Positions 38,042 to 47,433 are shown, counted from the stretch's first letter. The stretch: 64,000 bases of DNA from Marivirga arenosa (GCF_030503875.2 NZ_CP129968.2:3622001-3686000), one strand, 5' to 3'. Numbers and translations are program-made. Notes: generated from the letters alone by a model not told the origin.

Positions 38042-38788
38042 TTATAAAGATGCTGTTGCTCCTTTTTTATTGAAATATGACTTATAATGACTGAAGTAAT
38101 TCTCAAGCATGGCATTTAAACCATTCCCTGTAATAGTAGCTCCAGACATTCCATCAACATGGTGCGCATCAAGCTTACTTGGAGGATTGTTTTCCCCTTT
38201 TAACATTTTAACTGATACTAATTCACCTTGATCGTTATATAGCTCTTTACCTTCAAATCTTTTCTGAACCTCACTTTCAGTAATTCTTGCCCCTAAACCA
38301 GGAGTTTCGCCAGCATGTGCAAAAACAGCTCCTTTGATTGTTTTACCTTGAGTATCAAGTGCTACATATCCCCAGATGTTATCCCATAGACCATTACCAT
38401 AAACAGGTAGGATATAAGATTCGATTTCTTCACCTCCATTTTTACCAAAAAATTTAAAAACAGGATAAAGTCTATCTTCTGGAGCTTTTTCAAACTCTTT
38501 TTCAACATTTACATCCTCTGCAACTATTTCATTGCCTTCACTATTTTCAGTAACAATGTTTCCTTGATAATCAACTACTTCAGATTGAATAACTTTCTCA
38601 TAGGTAGCCAATACATCCATATCGGAATCTACATCCATTACTGCACCAAGAATTTGTTTCTTTGTATCCAACTCTACTGATTTTTGTTGGATTGGCCCTA
38701 ATCCTACTGATGTAGCCGCTAACAATCCGCCTAATACTACAGTAAGAATGACGGAGAATATGATAATATAAGAATTAGACTGTTGCAC
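38042..38788 (-). CDS. nqrC: Na+-translocating NADH:quinone reductase subunit C
   Basis: A 248-residue subunit with one N-terminal membrane helix and a periplasmic FMN domain. The covalent FMN site is DGMSGATITGNG (about residues 217-228), where the Thr of SGAT carries FMN. GETPGLGARITE is also conserved. The GTG start at 38788 overlaps nqrB by 14 bases and is supported by AGGAGG 7 bases upstream, inside the nqrB coding sequence. Confidence 0.95.
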   Translation of the reverse strand: MQQSNSYIIIFSVILTVVLGGLLAATSVGLGPIQQKSVELDTKKQILGAVMDVDSDMDVLATYEKVIQSEVVDYQGNIVTENSEGNEIVAEDVNVEKEFEKAPEDRLYPVFKFFGKNGGEEIESYILPVYGNGLWDNIWGYVALDTQGKTIKGAVFAHAGETPGLGARITESEVQKRFEGKELYNDQGELVSVKMLKGENNPPSKLDAHHVDGMSGATITGNGLNAMLENYFSHYKSYFNKKGATASL

Positions 38789-39968
38789 GTTTTAACCTCC
38801 TCTTTTTATTTGATTCAACAACATAATGATCGATTAATGGAGCGAATACATTCATCAATAAAATGGCTAACATAATTCCCTCCGGATAAGCTGGATTTAC
38901 TACTCTAATTATTACAGTAAGAACACCAATTAATAATCCATAAATCCATTTACCAGTTTCGGTATGAGAAGCAGACACTGGATCCGTAGCCATAAAAACT
39001 GCTCCAAATGCTAAACCTCCAATTACTAAATGGTAATGAGCTGGCATATCCATAAATGCGTTTACACCAATAGCATTAAATCCTAATCCCATTAACCAAG
39101 CACCTGCAAAAACACTCACTATGATTTTCCAGCTACCTACTCCTGTTATAATTAATATTAGAGCACCCACTAATGCTAGCAAAGTTGAAGTTTCTCCAAT
39201 TGAACCTGGAATAGCTCCTAAGAACATATTTGAAAATGAATACATACCTTCTGCCCAATAATTTCCAAAAGCAGAAACAACAGATCCTGTACCATTCAAT
39301 GCAGTATCGTATGCTACACCTAAAGCAGTTGCACCAGAATAACCATCAACAACTGCTGCATCACCTAAGTATGTCCAAACCTCACCTGAAATATCAGTTG
39401 GATAAGCGAAGTAGAGGAATGCTCTAGCAGTTAATGCTACGTTAAGTACATTCATCCCAGTACCACCGAATACCTCTTTAGCAATAACAACTGCAAAAAC
39501 AGTAGCTAAAGCAACTTGCCATAATGGAATACTTGGCGGCATAATTAAAGCAATAAGCATACCCGTTACAAGGTAGCCTTCATTTACAGGGTGATTTCTT
39601 ATCACACATATAGTAAATTCTGTACCTAAACCTACTGCGTAGGATACGATTACAATTGGAAGAGCTTGCATAGCTCCTATTCCAATTTTTTGTAAAAAAG
39701 TAGCTGTTTCACCTATAGCTAAAAAATGCTGATGACCAATATTCCAAATTCCGAATAGTAAACAAGGAATCATAGCGATCACAACAGTGATCATGGTTCT
39801 CTTTAAATCATTTGCATCTCTAACCTGAACACCTTTTTTACCCGTTACTAATTTAGGCCTAAAAAGGATTGTACGGTGACCTTCGTACAATGTGTAGTAC
39901 TTCTCGTATTTCCCCCCTTTCTCAAAAAGAGGTTCAATTTTATCGAAGAATTTTTGTATTGGATTCAT
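38775..39968 (-). CDS. nqrB: Na+-translocating NADH:quinone reductase subunit B
   Basis: A 397-residue membrane subunit with about ten helices. The covalent FMN site is GYSGATALG near residue 213, and TARAFLYFAYP (about 180) and TDPVSASHTETGKW (about 325) are family signatures. It also binds riboflavin and ubiquinone in known complexes. It lies 53 bases downstream of nqrA. Its 3' end is basic (KKRRLKRATV) and overlaps nqrC. Confidence 0.97.
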   Translation of the reverse strand: MNPIQKFFDKIEPLFEKGGKYEKYYTLYEGHRTILFRPKLVTGKKGVQVRDANDLKRTMITVVIAMIPCLLFGIWNIGHQHFLAIGETATFLQKIGIGAMQALPIVIVSYAVGLGTEFTICVIRNHPVNEGYLVTGMLIALIMPPSIPLWQVALATVFAVVIAKEVFGGTGMNVLNVALTARAFLYFAYPTDISGEVWTYLGDAAVVDGYSGATALGVAYDTALNGTGSVVSAFGNYWAEGMYSFSNMFLGAIPGSIGETSTLLALVGALILIITGVGSWKIIVSVFAGAWLMGLGFNAIGVNAFMDMPAHYHLVIGGLAFGAVFMATDPVSASHTETGKWIYGLLIGVLTVIIRVVNPAYPEGIMLAILLMNVFAPLIDHYVVESNKKRRLKRATV

Positions 39969-40021
39969 ATTGTATAGTATGATTATTTTTATTGATGTTA
40001 ACCATAAAGATTAACTATCTA

Positions 40022-41386
40022 TTATCCATTTATCATTAAGTTGATTCCTTTTCTTAAAAGGATCTGTAATTCATGTTTTGAAACATCAATGAATTCACAT
40101 AGCGCAACATCTTCTTCCACAAGCTCGAATATACCTAAGGCTTCCATTTCATCAAAATCTTCAGCCATTATAGCTTTGAATAAATAATTAGGAAGAATAT
40201 CCATTGGTAAAACTTTCTCGAATTCACCTGTCATCACAAATGCTCTTTCTTCTCCGTTAGTATTGGTATTCAATACATATTCTTTCTTTTTATTTAAGAA
40301 AGATAAAAGACCAATAGCTCTATGGAAGCTTAATTTTGAAGTAGTTGGTTTAATCCATCCTAATAATTCTTCAAAATCACCTTCCGGCACGACTGTGATT
40401 TGCTCGTCATAAAAGCCAAGATAACCATCAGCATCAATTCGCTCACCTGTAAGTACGTTTCCTGAAACATATCTTACGTGATCACTTTTAATATTGTCTT
40501 TAATGATGTTTTTGATAGATGCTCCTGCATAAGTATCATAATACTGAGGTTCTTTAACTTCAGACCCTGTTAATGCTACTTTTCTAGAGGCATCGTATTT
40601 TCCATTTAAGAATAATTTACCTATTTGAATTACTCCAAGAGGCTTAATCGTCCATGCTACTTCTCCTTTATTAATAGGATCGATGTGATGGATTTGAACG
40701 CCAACATTTCCTGAAGGATGTTTTCCTGAGAATCTGTTAATTTGAACACCTTCTGCTTGGCTGAACATTTTCAACATTTCTCTATCTTCCGAAATATTGA
40801 CATGAACCTTTCCATCAGTAAATTTCTTAATTATTTCTAAACCTGCCGCAAAAGCTTCCTCTTCTTCTTTAAAAGTGAAGTTATAGTCAGGAGCTAAAGG
40901 ATGGGTATCAAAAGCTGAAATGAAAATTGCTTTTGGTTTATCTTCAGGATTAGCTACAATACCATAAGGTCTTTGAACCAAATTAGGCCAAACACCACTT
41001 TTTAGCATCAATTCTTTTGCCTTTTCAACATCTAAAGAATTAATATCTGATTTTGAATGAGATCCGAAATCTTCAAATTCAACCTCTTTATCCGCTAAAA
41101 TCCTAATTTCTAGTAATTTACGCTTTTCACCTCTTCTAATTTCTGCAACTTCACCGCTCACTGGAGAGCAATACATTACATTTTCAGCCATTTTATCATA
41201 GATAAGAGGTGTTCCAGCTTTAACTGAATCTCCTTCCTCTACTAATAACTTAGGCCTAGTGATAGCTGGGAAATCCGTTGGTTTTATAGCAAACGTTTCC
41301 GGTTTAGGTGCTTTTGATATACTTTTTTCAGCTTTTCCAGCTAAATTAATATCAAATCCTTTTTTAAGTTTAATGGTATGAGACAT
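40022..41386 (-). CDS. nqrA: Na+-translocating NADH:quinone reductase subunit A
   Basis: A 454-residue soluble cytoplasmic subunit. The opening HTIKLKKGFDINLAGKAEK and RPYGIVANPEDKPKAIFISA are typical. The ATG at 41386 is preferred over a TTG five codons upstream because the family starts with this HTIKLKKG block. It is first in nqrABCDE. A predicted promoter lies at 41425-41432. Length matches the family (about 445-455). Confidence 0.97.
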   Translation of the reverse strand: MSHTIKLKKGFDINLAGKAEKSISKAPKPETFAIKPTDFPAITRPKLLVEEGDSVKAGTPLIYDKMAENVMYCSPVSGEVAEIRRGEKRKLLEIRILADKEVEFEDFGSHSKSDINSLDVEKAKELMLKSGVWPNLVQRPYGIVANPEDKPKAIFISAFDTHPLAPDYNFTFKEEEEAFAAGLEIIKKFTDGKVHVNISEDREMLKMFSQAEGVQINRFSGKHPSGNVGVQIHHIDPINKGEVAWTIKPLGVIQIGKLFLNGKYDASRKVALTGSEVKEPQYYDTYAGASIKNIIKDNIKSDHVRYVSGNVLTGERIDADGYLGFYDEQITVVPEGDFEELLGWIKPTTSKLSFHRAIGLLSFLNKKKEYVLNTNTNGEERAFVMTGEFEKVLPMDILPNYLFKAIMAEDFDEMEALGIFELVEEDVALCEFIDVSKHELQILLRKGINLMING

Positions 41387-41424
41387 GTCTTTATTTAACA
41401 ATGAACCCTTATTTGAAATTGAGG

Positions 41425-41432
41425 CAAAATTA
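41425..41432 (-). promoter_or_regulatory. predicted -7 element TAATTTTG for the nqr operon
   Basis: The leftward strand reads TAATTTTG, an exact TAnnTTTG, about 39 bases before the nqrA ATG, giving a leader of roughly 30 nt. A -33 TTG at normal spacing is not clear. Confidence 0.5.
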
Positions 41433-41505
41433 AGAATTATTTTGCTAAAAAAAATCTTTTATTATAATAATGCTACACGAAATCCAATCTACACAAAACT
41501 TTTAC

Positions 41506-42426
41506 TTAACAGCTAAGAAGGCTTTCCTGTTTAATATTTTCTACAAATTTTTTCACTTCCTTCATTAGCCACATTGGAGTTGAAGTTGCACCGCATATTC
41601 CAACAGTTTTTTTACCCTCAAACCAAGCAGTATTTATTTCTTTTTCATTCTCTATAAAAAAGCTATTCTCGTTCTGATTTTTACAAACTTGATAGAGCGC
41701 TTTGCCATTTGAACTTTTCTTACCACTTACAAAAAGGATAACATCGTGTTCATTGGCAAAAACTTTCAATTTTGGCTCGCGATTGGATACTTGTCTACAA
41801 ATACTATCATTTGCATTTAAAGTAGCCATCTCCCCTTCTCTTAAGTCTGCTTGAGAGTTTTCTAATCTCTTTTCTATTTTCTCTTTTATATCGTAAAAGC
41901 CTTTGGTACTTTTTGTAGTTTGACTAAATAATGTAACAGGTCTTGTATAATCAATTTTATCAAGATCATCATCATCCATAATTATGATCGCATTACCATT
42001 TGTCTGACCATTTAGACCTGTAACCTCGGCATGACCTTTCTTACCATAAATCACTACTTGACCCTTATCAGCACACATTTTATCATGCGCATTTTTAACT
42101 CTATTCTGTAGTTTAAGTACAACTGGACAGCTTGCATCAATCAACTCAATATTATTATCCAATGCCAGCTTATAAGTTTCAGGAGGCTCACCATGTGCAC
42201 GAATTAATACTTTACAGTCTTTAAGTTCTTTCAACTCTTCGTGAGAAATCACTCGTAGCCCTTTGTTATAGAGCCTTTTGACCTCCATATCATTATGGAC
42301 AATATCACCAAGACAGTATAATTTCTCTGTATCCTGCATCGCATCTTCTGCCATTCTTATAGCATATTCAACGCCAAAACAGTAGCCAGAATCTTGATCT
42401 ATCGTAACTTGTAATTTATCCATCAT
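41506..42426 (-). CDS. ispH: 4-hydroxy-3-methylbut-2-enyl diphosphate reductase
   Basis: A 306-residue cytoplasmic 4Fe-4S enzyme, the last step of the non-mevalonate isoprenoid pathway, making IPP and DMAPP. Conserved Cys residues occur in GYCFGVEYAI (about 15-24), DASCPVVLK (about 100) and NANDSICRQ/GICGATSTPMWLM. The open frame extends to a TTG at 42432, but the ATG at 42426 (or 42423) is more likely. It overlaps the cmk stop, so it is translationally coupled to cmk. It supplies precursors to the prenyl synthase at 13045. Confidence 0.95.
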   Translation of the reverse strand: MMDKLQVTIDQDSGYCFGVEYAIRMAEDAMQDTEKLYCLGDIVHNDMEVKRLYNKGLRVISHEELKELKDCKVLIRAHGEPPETYKLALDNNIELIDASCPVVLKLQNRVKNAHDKMCADKGQVVIYGKKGHAEVTGLNGQTNGNAIIIMDDDDLDKIDYTRPVTLFSQTTKSTKGFYDIKEKIEKRLENSQADLREGEMATLNANDSICRQVSNREPKLKVFANEHDVILFVSGKKSSNGKALYQVCKNQNENSFFIENEKEINTAWFEGKKTVGICGATSTPMWLMKEVKKFVENIKQESLLSC

Positions 42427-43105
42427 TTTCAATCATTTTCTCAGTAGCCAATTGTAATACAAATTCCACTTGCTCTGGAAAAGTAAGCTCACTTGTATCT
42501 AAGATGTAAGCATCTTCAGGTATAATTAATGGATTCTCTTTTCTTTCAGAATCCATTTTATCTCTTGCCAATAAATTTTCCTCAATTTCTGGTAAAGGGA
42601 CAAGCTGATCTTTTTCTAACAATTCTTTTTGTCTTCGTTCAGCTCTAACAGTTAAGTCTGCCTTCATAAAAACTTTTAGTTCAGCATTAGGAAAAACATT
42701 AGAGCCTATATCTCTTCCATCCATCACAACCCCTTTTTTCTTTCCTAACTTACGCTGTTGATTTACCATATCTTTTCTCACCTCAGGAATAGCACTTATT
42801 TTACTTACCTGATTCGAGATGTACATTTTTCGAATTTCCTCTTCAACATTTAAGCCATTCAAATAAGTTTCGCTAAAAGCCATTCTTTCATTAAAATTAA
42901 ATGAAATGTCTATATTTTCTAATGCTTTTGAAACTTCTTTAGGATTATCACTTGTGATATAATGCTCATGAAAATATAAGGTAACTGCCCTATACATGGC
43001 TCCTGAATCGATATAATTATATCCTAATTGATTGGCTACTTCTTTTGCTGTACTGCTCTTTCCACAAGCAGAAAATCCATCTATTGCAATAACTATTTTC
43101 CTCAT
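42416..43105 (-). CDS. cmk: cytidylate kinase
   Basis: A 229-residue nucleoside monophosphate kinase that phosphorylates CMP and dCMP. The P-loop is AIDGFSACGKSSTAKE (about 6-21), followed by YIDSGAMYRAVTLYF, and DGRDIGSNVFPNAELKVFM (about 130-148), with the lid region KADLTVRAERRQ. The length is normal for the short Cmk type. It begins 1 base after the stop of the small lipoprotein gene and overlaps ispH, so the three form an operon. Confidence 0.96.
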   Translation of the reverse strand: MRKIVIAIDGFSACGKSSTAKEVANQLGYNYIDSGAMYRAVTLYFHEHYITSDNPKEVSKALENIDISFNFNERMAFSETYLNGLNVEEEIRKMYISNQVSKISAIPEVRKDMVNQQRKLGKKKGVVMDGRDIGSNVFPNAELKVFMKADLTVRAERRQKELLEKDQLVPLPEIEENLLARDKMDSERKENPLIIPEDAYILDTSELTFPEQVEFVLQLATEKMIENDG

Positions 43106-43106
43106 T

Positions 43107-43244
43107 TTAGCAATCTTTTACAGGGCATGGTAAAGGCTTCTTTTTTGGCATTGATTTTCTAGCTCCATTATTTATACATGAAGAAGCTATAAAAGCTGTC
43201 AGCATGAATATGACATATATTGTTTTCCTTTTTGAATTTAGCAT
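43107..43244 (-). CDS. small lipoprotein (45 residues), first gene of the cmk-ispH operon
   Basis: The ATG at 43244 starts a 45-residue product with basic MLNSKRK, a hydrophobic stretch (TIYVIFMLTAFIASSC) ending in a lipobox with Cys23, and a basic tail MPKKKPLPCPVKDC carrying two more Cys (40 and 45). A longer reading frame continues upstream to 43616, but it overlaps the divergent DUF4199 gene and has no support. The TAA is one base before the cmk ATG. A -7 promoter element lies 27 bases upstream of the start. Likely a small outer- or inner-membrane lipoprotein of unknown role. Confidence 0.7.
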   Translation of the reverse strand: MLNSKRKTIYVIFMLTAFIASSCINNGARKSMPKKKPLPCPVKDC

Positions 43245-43270
43245 GATTTGACTACCCTGCATAATGTTTG

Positions 43271-43278
43271 CAAATATA
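43271..43278 (-). promoter_or_regulatory. predicted -7 element TATATTTG for the lipoprotein-cmk-ispH operon
   Basis: The leftward strand reads TATATTTG, an exact TAnnTTTG, 27 bases before the ATG at 43244. This supports 43244 as the true start of the small lipoprotein gene. Confidence 0.55.
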
Positions 43279-43419
43279 AAGCATAGTAAAGGAAAACCAT
43301 TGGTTTTTAATTGAAATACTAATCTTCTATTACATCTATACAAAAAAATACAAATATGAGAGATTCGTAACAATAGTAAATATTGACTGTTGATATGATG
43401 AACCAATATATGTTTACCT

Positions 43420-43902
43420 ATGAAAAAAGATTCAATTGAATACAATGGTATTGTTGGAGGAATTGGTGTTTTACTAGGACTAATTGCTCTGTTTATAATA
43501 ATGAAGCTTACTGGTCTTGAACATAATTTAGAATTAAGAGCACTCAATATCTTTATTATGGGGGCAGGTGTATTATACTCTATAAAATCGATTAAAAAGC
43601 ATAATTCTGAATTCAATTATTTTAAAGGAATAGGAACAGGAATGCTTACAGCAGCGATTTCATCCATAGCTTTTGCCACATTTATTTTCATTTACTTAAT
43701 GGGGAATCCTGATTTTTTAATGGAAATTAAAAATGTAGAACCATTTGGGAATTATCTGAATGCATTTACCATTTCATTCATCATAATATTAGAAGGGGCT
43801 GGATCAGGTTTTTTCTTAAGTTTTGGAGTTATGCAATGGTATAAAAAAAGGCATTCTGATGATTTCTTAAAAAGCCAGCAAGAAAATAGAAAAACTAATT
43901 AA
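43420..43902 (+). CDS. DUF4199-like four-helix membrane protein
   Basis: A 160-residue membrane protein with four hydrophobic segments (about 10-30, 40-56, 75-92, 118-140) and charged ends. YNGIVGGIGVLLGLIALFII, LRALNIFIMGAGVLYSIKSI and FNYFKGIGTGMLTAAISSI match the layout of DUF4199 proteins of Bacteroidota. No function is known for the family. It is divergent from the cmk operon and followed after 75 bases by a coiled-coil gene on the same strand. Confidence 0.8.
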   Translation: MKKDSIEYNGIVGGIGVLLGLIALFIIMKLTGLEHNLELRALNIFIMGAGVLYSIKSIKKHNSEFNYFKGIGTGMLTAAISSIAFATFIFIYLMGNPDFLMEIKNVEPFGNYLNAFTISFIIILEGAGSGFFLSFGVMQWYKKRHSDDFLKSQQENRKTN

Positions 43903-43977
43903 GTTATTAATCAGATGCTGATAGAGAAATTGATAATTGATTTTATTAAATTTGATTACTACATAATTTAATAGGAC

Positions 43978-44256
43978 ATGGAATACACTAGTGGTAAAGC
44001 CGAAGAATTCTTCAGAAAGGCTGGAAGAAGAATAGATGAATTACTTCAAGAAGTAAGCAGCAGCAATATTTCTGAAAAGCTAGAATTAAAAGAAAGGCTT
44101 GCTGAGTTGAAAAGGAATAAAGAATCTTTAGAAAAAGATTTCGATAAATTTACAGAAGACAATAAAGAAGTATTGCGCGATATATCAAAAAGCTTTGAAG
44201 AATCTATAGAGGATATTAAAAATGTCTTTCGCAATAAGAAAAATCAGAATGGATAA
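43978..44256 (+). CDS. small charged coiled-coil protein
   Basis: A 92-residue helical protein, rich in Glu and Lys with no aromatic core except FF and F residues: AEEFFRKAGRRIDELLQEV, LKERLAELKRNKESLEKDFD and KSFEESIEDIKNVFRNKK show heptad spacing. No signal peptide. It resembles small uncharacterised Bacteroidota coiled-coil/YtxH-tail proteins, but no assignment is possible. Its 3' end overlaps the convergent TamL gene by 13 bases. Confidence 0.7.
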   Translation: MEYTSGKAEEFFRKAGRRIDELLQEVSSSNISEKLELKERLAELKRNKESLEKDFDKFTEDNKEVLRDISKSFEESIEDIKNVFRNKKNQNG

Positions 44257-46673
44257 CCTATTCCAATATTAAGGGCAGGGCCATAGTTCTGCCTTGTTCC
44301 TAAATTCCATTCTGAAATAGTCCATCTTTCTCCTGGCTCTCTAGCAGGATCGTATAATTTAAATCCTAAGTCAAATCGGAGAATAAGGAATGAAAAGTCA
44401 ATACGTAAACCAAAACCTGTTCCAATCGCAATTTCTTTGTAAAACTCATTAAGCTTGAATTGACTCCCAGGGTTTTCTGCATCATCAGCAAATGTCCAAA
44501 CATTTCCTGCATCTAGGAATAAAGCCCCATCTAAGAAATTGATCAGATTTCTTCTTACTTCAAAGCTTGTTTCCAATATTATTTCTCCCGGTTGCTCAAA
44601 ATTATAGATGAAATTACCTTCATCATCGGTCTCAACAAAGCTACCTGGACCTAAACGTCTTGGAGCCCAAGCGCGAATACTATTACTACCCCCTGCAAAA
44701 TAATATTTTTCATAAGGAAGAATATCCTCGGAAAAACGTCCATAAGGTCTCGCTACTCCAACATTAAAACGATAAGCAAAAGTACTTTCTTTACCATAAG
44801 GAATATAGGTTCTGTAATCAATTGAAGCTTTCAAAAATTGAAAATATTGTAATGAATCTTGATTTAAGCTTTCATTGATTGCATTAATATTTAGTAAATT
44901 CCCACCTGTTTCCGCAAATAACCTTAGATAGCTCGCTCTACTTTTCGCCTGACCATAATTATTAAAATTCTTGGAGACTGTAATTGAACTACTAGAAACA
45001 AATGAGGGAAGGAAAGATCTACTTAGCTGGCCTCCAAAGCGGCTTTCTCTTTCAAGCAACTGTTGAAAAGTACTATCGAGGGCGGATTCAATAAAGTTAA
45101 CATCAGTTACAGTAAGATCATATATCCATCTCTTCTTATTTTGCCAAGAATAACCAAAACTCCCATTCAAATTACTTCTCTCATATTCAGGTCTCTGCGT
45201 AAAATTAAACCCGACACTTGTTTTAGTTTTAGGGTTTAATAAAGCAAATTTTGACTTAACGGTTGTTCCTAATGGAAAAAGAAAATGAGGAAATGTAAAC
45301 CCTAAATTAGCTCTTGCTTCAGTAGCTGTTGTTACATTAGTTTGATCCGATAGAGTTGCCACTGCTTCATATCCAATCCTTCCAGATAATTCCATTATCT
45401 CTACGCCACCAAATGGATTTCGATTCTTCAGCGACACATTATAAAAAGGCCCGGGTAAACCAAAGGTTACATTTACATTAACCCCTACCTCATTACTCAG
45501 CTGAAATTTCTCTAATGGACTTGTGAAAATATTAGCAATAAAATCACCACCCGCTGTATCATATTTTATGTTTACGAAACGGAACATATCTAAATTTGCA
45601 AGCTGTCGCTGAGTATTAAGCGTATTTTCTAAACTATAATATTCTCCTGGTCTAATGAATACTCTTTGGTCTAATACTTTTTTTCGGTATGAATAATTAT
45701 AATAGGAATAGTCAATTCCATTAAACTTTTCTGATGTTCTTTTAAGTCCACCTATCTGAGTATTAACATCAGTAGTGAAATTAACTTTATCTAAAGCGTA
45801 TCTTTTGTGCTTACTTAAACCTTGTGGTTTATTTATAAGAATTTCTAAACCGAGAGCTGTAGTATCAGGATTTCTGAAAACATTATATTCTACATATTGT
45901 CTGGAAAAGGTATAATACCCATTATCCTTCATAATATTTTCTATTCGCTCCCTTTCTGATGTGAGTTTACTTTGTTCATAAACATCACCTACTTTAATTA
46001 GGCTATTTCTTTTGGAGCCAATCAATACGCTCATTATCGTCTTATCATCCCCTGCATCATAAAATATAGTATCTATTCTATAGGCTGAATTCTCTTTTAC
46101 ATGATAAGTAACTATTGCATGTTTTTTAGTAACCCCTCTAAAATCAACAGTATAATCTACTTCTGAATCAAAATACCCTTTTGATTCCAGATATAATTCC
46201 ATTTGATTTTTAGTATCCTCTATTCTTGATGAATCATATACTGCAAGTGGTTCTCCCCAACGCATAAAAAGATTACCGTCTTCAAGTTTTGTATTGAATT
46301 TTTGATTTTTCTTGTTCAGTTTTCTTTCTAAACGAGTAGCTTTATTAAATTTATCATTATTTCTAGCTTGCTCAATTTTAGACGATAATTTGGCTTGAGT
46401 ATTCTCCTTTTCTTTTTGAATTTCCTCTGCATCATACTCCGCTTTTCCTAATTCATAAATTGCAACAAATGGTGAAAAAGGAAGAAGTAATATGCGTCTG
46501 TTGGCCTTCTGTCTATATAGGTCTTCTAAGCGATCAGAAGATATATTTTCATTACCTTTGATTTTTTGCTTGTATAGAAGCTTTTCATCTTTTTGTAGGT
46601 AACTTGTACCCACACAAGAACTAAAAAAGACTATACTTAACAGTAAAAAGGTTTTTATTAATTTTATAATCAA
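44244..46673 (-). CDS. tamL: translocation and assembly module lipoprotein TamL (Omp85/BamA family)
   Basis: An 809-residue outer-membrane barrel protein. A lipoprotein signal (IIKLIKTFLLLSIVFFSSC, Cys20) is followed by POTRA-like domains (about 30-390) and a C-terminal 16-strand bacterial surface antigen barrel with YFAGGSNSIRAWAPRRLGPG (L6 motif, about 655-674). The final strand ends in IGIGYPF. It probably helps insert or assemble outer-membrane proteins or move lipids with a TamB partner that is not in this window. The start is TTG; no in-frame ATG lies before the upstream stop, and the lipobox needs this N-terminus. Confidence 0.92.
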   Translation of the reverse strand: MIIKLIKTFLLLSIVFFSSCVGTSYLQKDEKLLYKQKIKGNENISSDRLEDLYRQKANRRILLLPFSPFVAIYELGKAEYDAEEIQKEKENTQAKLSSKIEQARNNDKFNKATRLERKLNKKNQKFNTKLEDGNLFMRWGEPLAVYDSSRIEDTKNQMELYLESKGYFDSEVDYTVDFRGVTKKHAIVTYHVKENSAYRIDTIFYDAGDDKTIMSVLIGSKRNSLIKVGDVYEQSKLTSERERIENIMKDNGYYTFSRQYVEYNVFRNPDTTALGLEILINKPQGLSKHKRYALDKVNFTTDVNTQIGGLKRTSEKFNGIDYSYYNYSYRKKVLDQRVFIRPGEYYSLENTLNTQRQLANLDMFRFVNIKYDTAGGDFIANIFTSPLEKFQLSNEVGVNVNVTFGLPGPFYNVSLKNRNPFGGVEIMELSGRIGYEAVATLSDQTNVTTATEARANLGFTFPHFLFPLGTTVKSKFALLNPKTKTSVGFNFTQRPEYERSNLNGSFGYSWQNKKRWIYDLTVTDVNFIESALDSTFQQLLERESRFGGQLSRSFLPSFVSSSSITVSKNFNNYGQAKSRASYLRLFAETGGNLLNINAINESLNQDSLQYFQFLKASIDYRTYIPYGKESTFAYRFNVGVARPYGRFSEDILPYEKYYFAGGSNSIRAWAPRRLGPGSFVETDDEGNFIYNFEQPGEIILETSFEVRRNLINFLDGALFLDAGNVWTFADDAENPGSQFKLNEFYKEIAIGTGFGLRIDFSFLILRFDLGFKLYDPAREPGERWTISEWNLGTRQNYGPALNIGIGYPF

Positions 46674-46692
46674 TTTGAGCGCTATCGATTAA

Positions 46693-47433
46693 ATGCTTAC
46701 TAAGAATAATACAAAGTTCATCAAATCTCTTCAATTAAAGAAATTCCGACAGAAAGAAGGGCTTTTTCTAGTTGAAGGTGCCAAAAACACCCTTGAACTG
46801 ATCCATTCTTCCTACAAAATTAAAAACTTATTGGTTACGGATTCATTTTTATCTCAAAATCAAAATGTAATAAATTCAAATAATATTGAGGTCGAAATTT
46901 TAAAAGAGAAAGAACTTAGCAGCATCAGTACATTTAAAAGTAATGCTGATGCGCTAGCAGTAGTCTATGAAAAAACTCCGCCAACATATAACGCTGCTGG
47001 ATTTGATTTAGTTTTAGATGATATCAGAGACCCAGGAAATTTAGGAACCATTATCAGGTTAGCAGATTGGTATGGAATCAAAAATATTATTTGCTCCTCC
47101 ACAACAGCTGAATTTTACAACCCTAAAGTTATAAGCGCTTCTATGGGGTCTATTTTCAGAGTTAATTTATATAGAGAAAATTTATCTGAATTCTTAAAAA
47201 AGCAAAAGGATAGGGAAATCTATGGCGCATTATTAAAAGGAGAGAATGTACACAAAACAGACTTTAAGCAAAACGGATTATTAATAATAGGGAATGAATC
47301 ACATGGTATTAATCAAGAGTTAATTCCAATGATTTCCAATCACATTACTATCCCAAGAATAGGGGAAGCAGAATCATTAAATGCTGCTATGGCTACTGCT
47401 ATTATTTGTGATAATGTGTTTAGAAATCAATAA
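46693..47433 (+). CDS. TrmH/SpoU family RNA 2'-O-methyltransferase
   Basis: A 246-residue SPOUT methyltransferase. An N-terminal substrate-binding domain (LFLVEGAKNTLELI) precedes the knot domain with motifs 1-3: DDIRDPGNLGTIIRLADWYG, LLIIGNESHGI and IPRIGEAESLNAAMATAI. SAM is the donor; the target is a tRNA or 23S rRNA ribose, which cannot be told from motifs. The gene starts 19 bases from the divergent tamL start and converges on the CAT-like gene, overlapping it by 7 bases. Confidence 0.95.
   Translation: MLTKNNTKFIKSLQLKKFRQKEGLFLVEGAKNTLELIHSSYKIKNLLVTDSFLSQNQNVINSNNIEVEILKEKELSSISTFKSNADALAVVYEKTPPTYNAAGFDLVLDDIRDPGNLGTIIRLADWYGIKNIICSSTTAEFYNPKVISASMGSIFRVNLYRENLSEFLKKQKDREIYGALLKGENVHKTDFKQNGLLIIGNESHGINQELIPMISNHITIPRIGEAESLNAAMATAIICDNVFRNQ

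Noticed and set aside
43245..43616. Leftward open frame upstream of the 45-residue lipoprotein, giving a 169-residue product
   Set aside because: It runs antisense through the DUF4199 gene, has no signal or conserved character before the ATG at 43244, and a promoter element sits inside it. The short lipoprotein reading is better.
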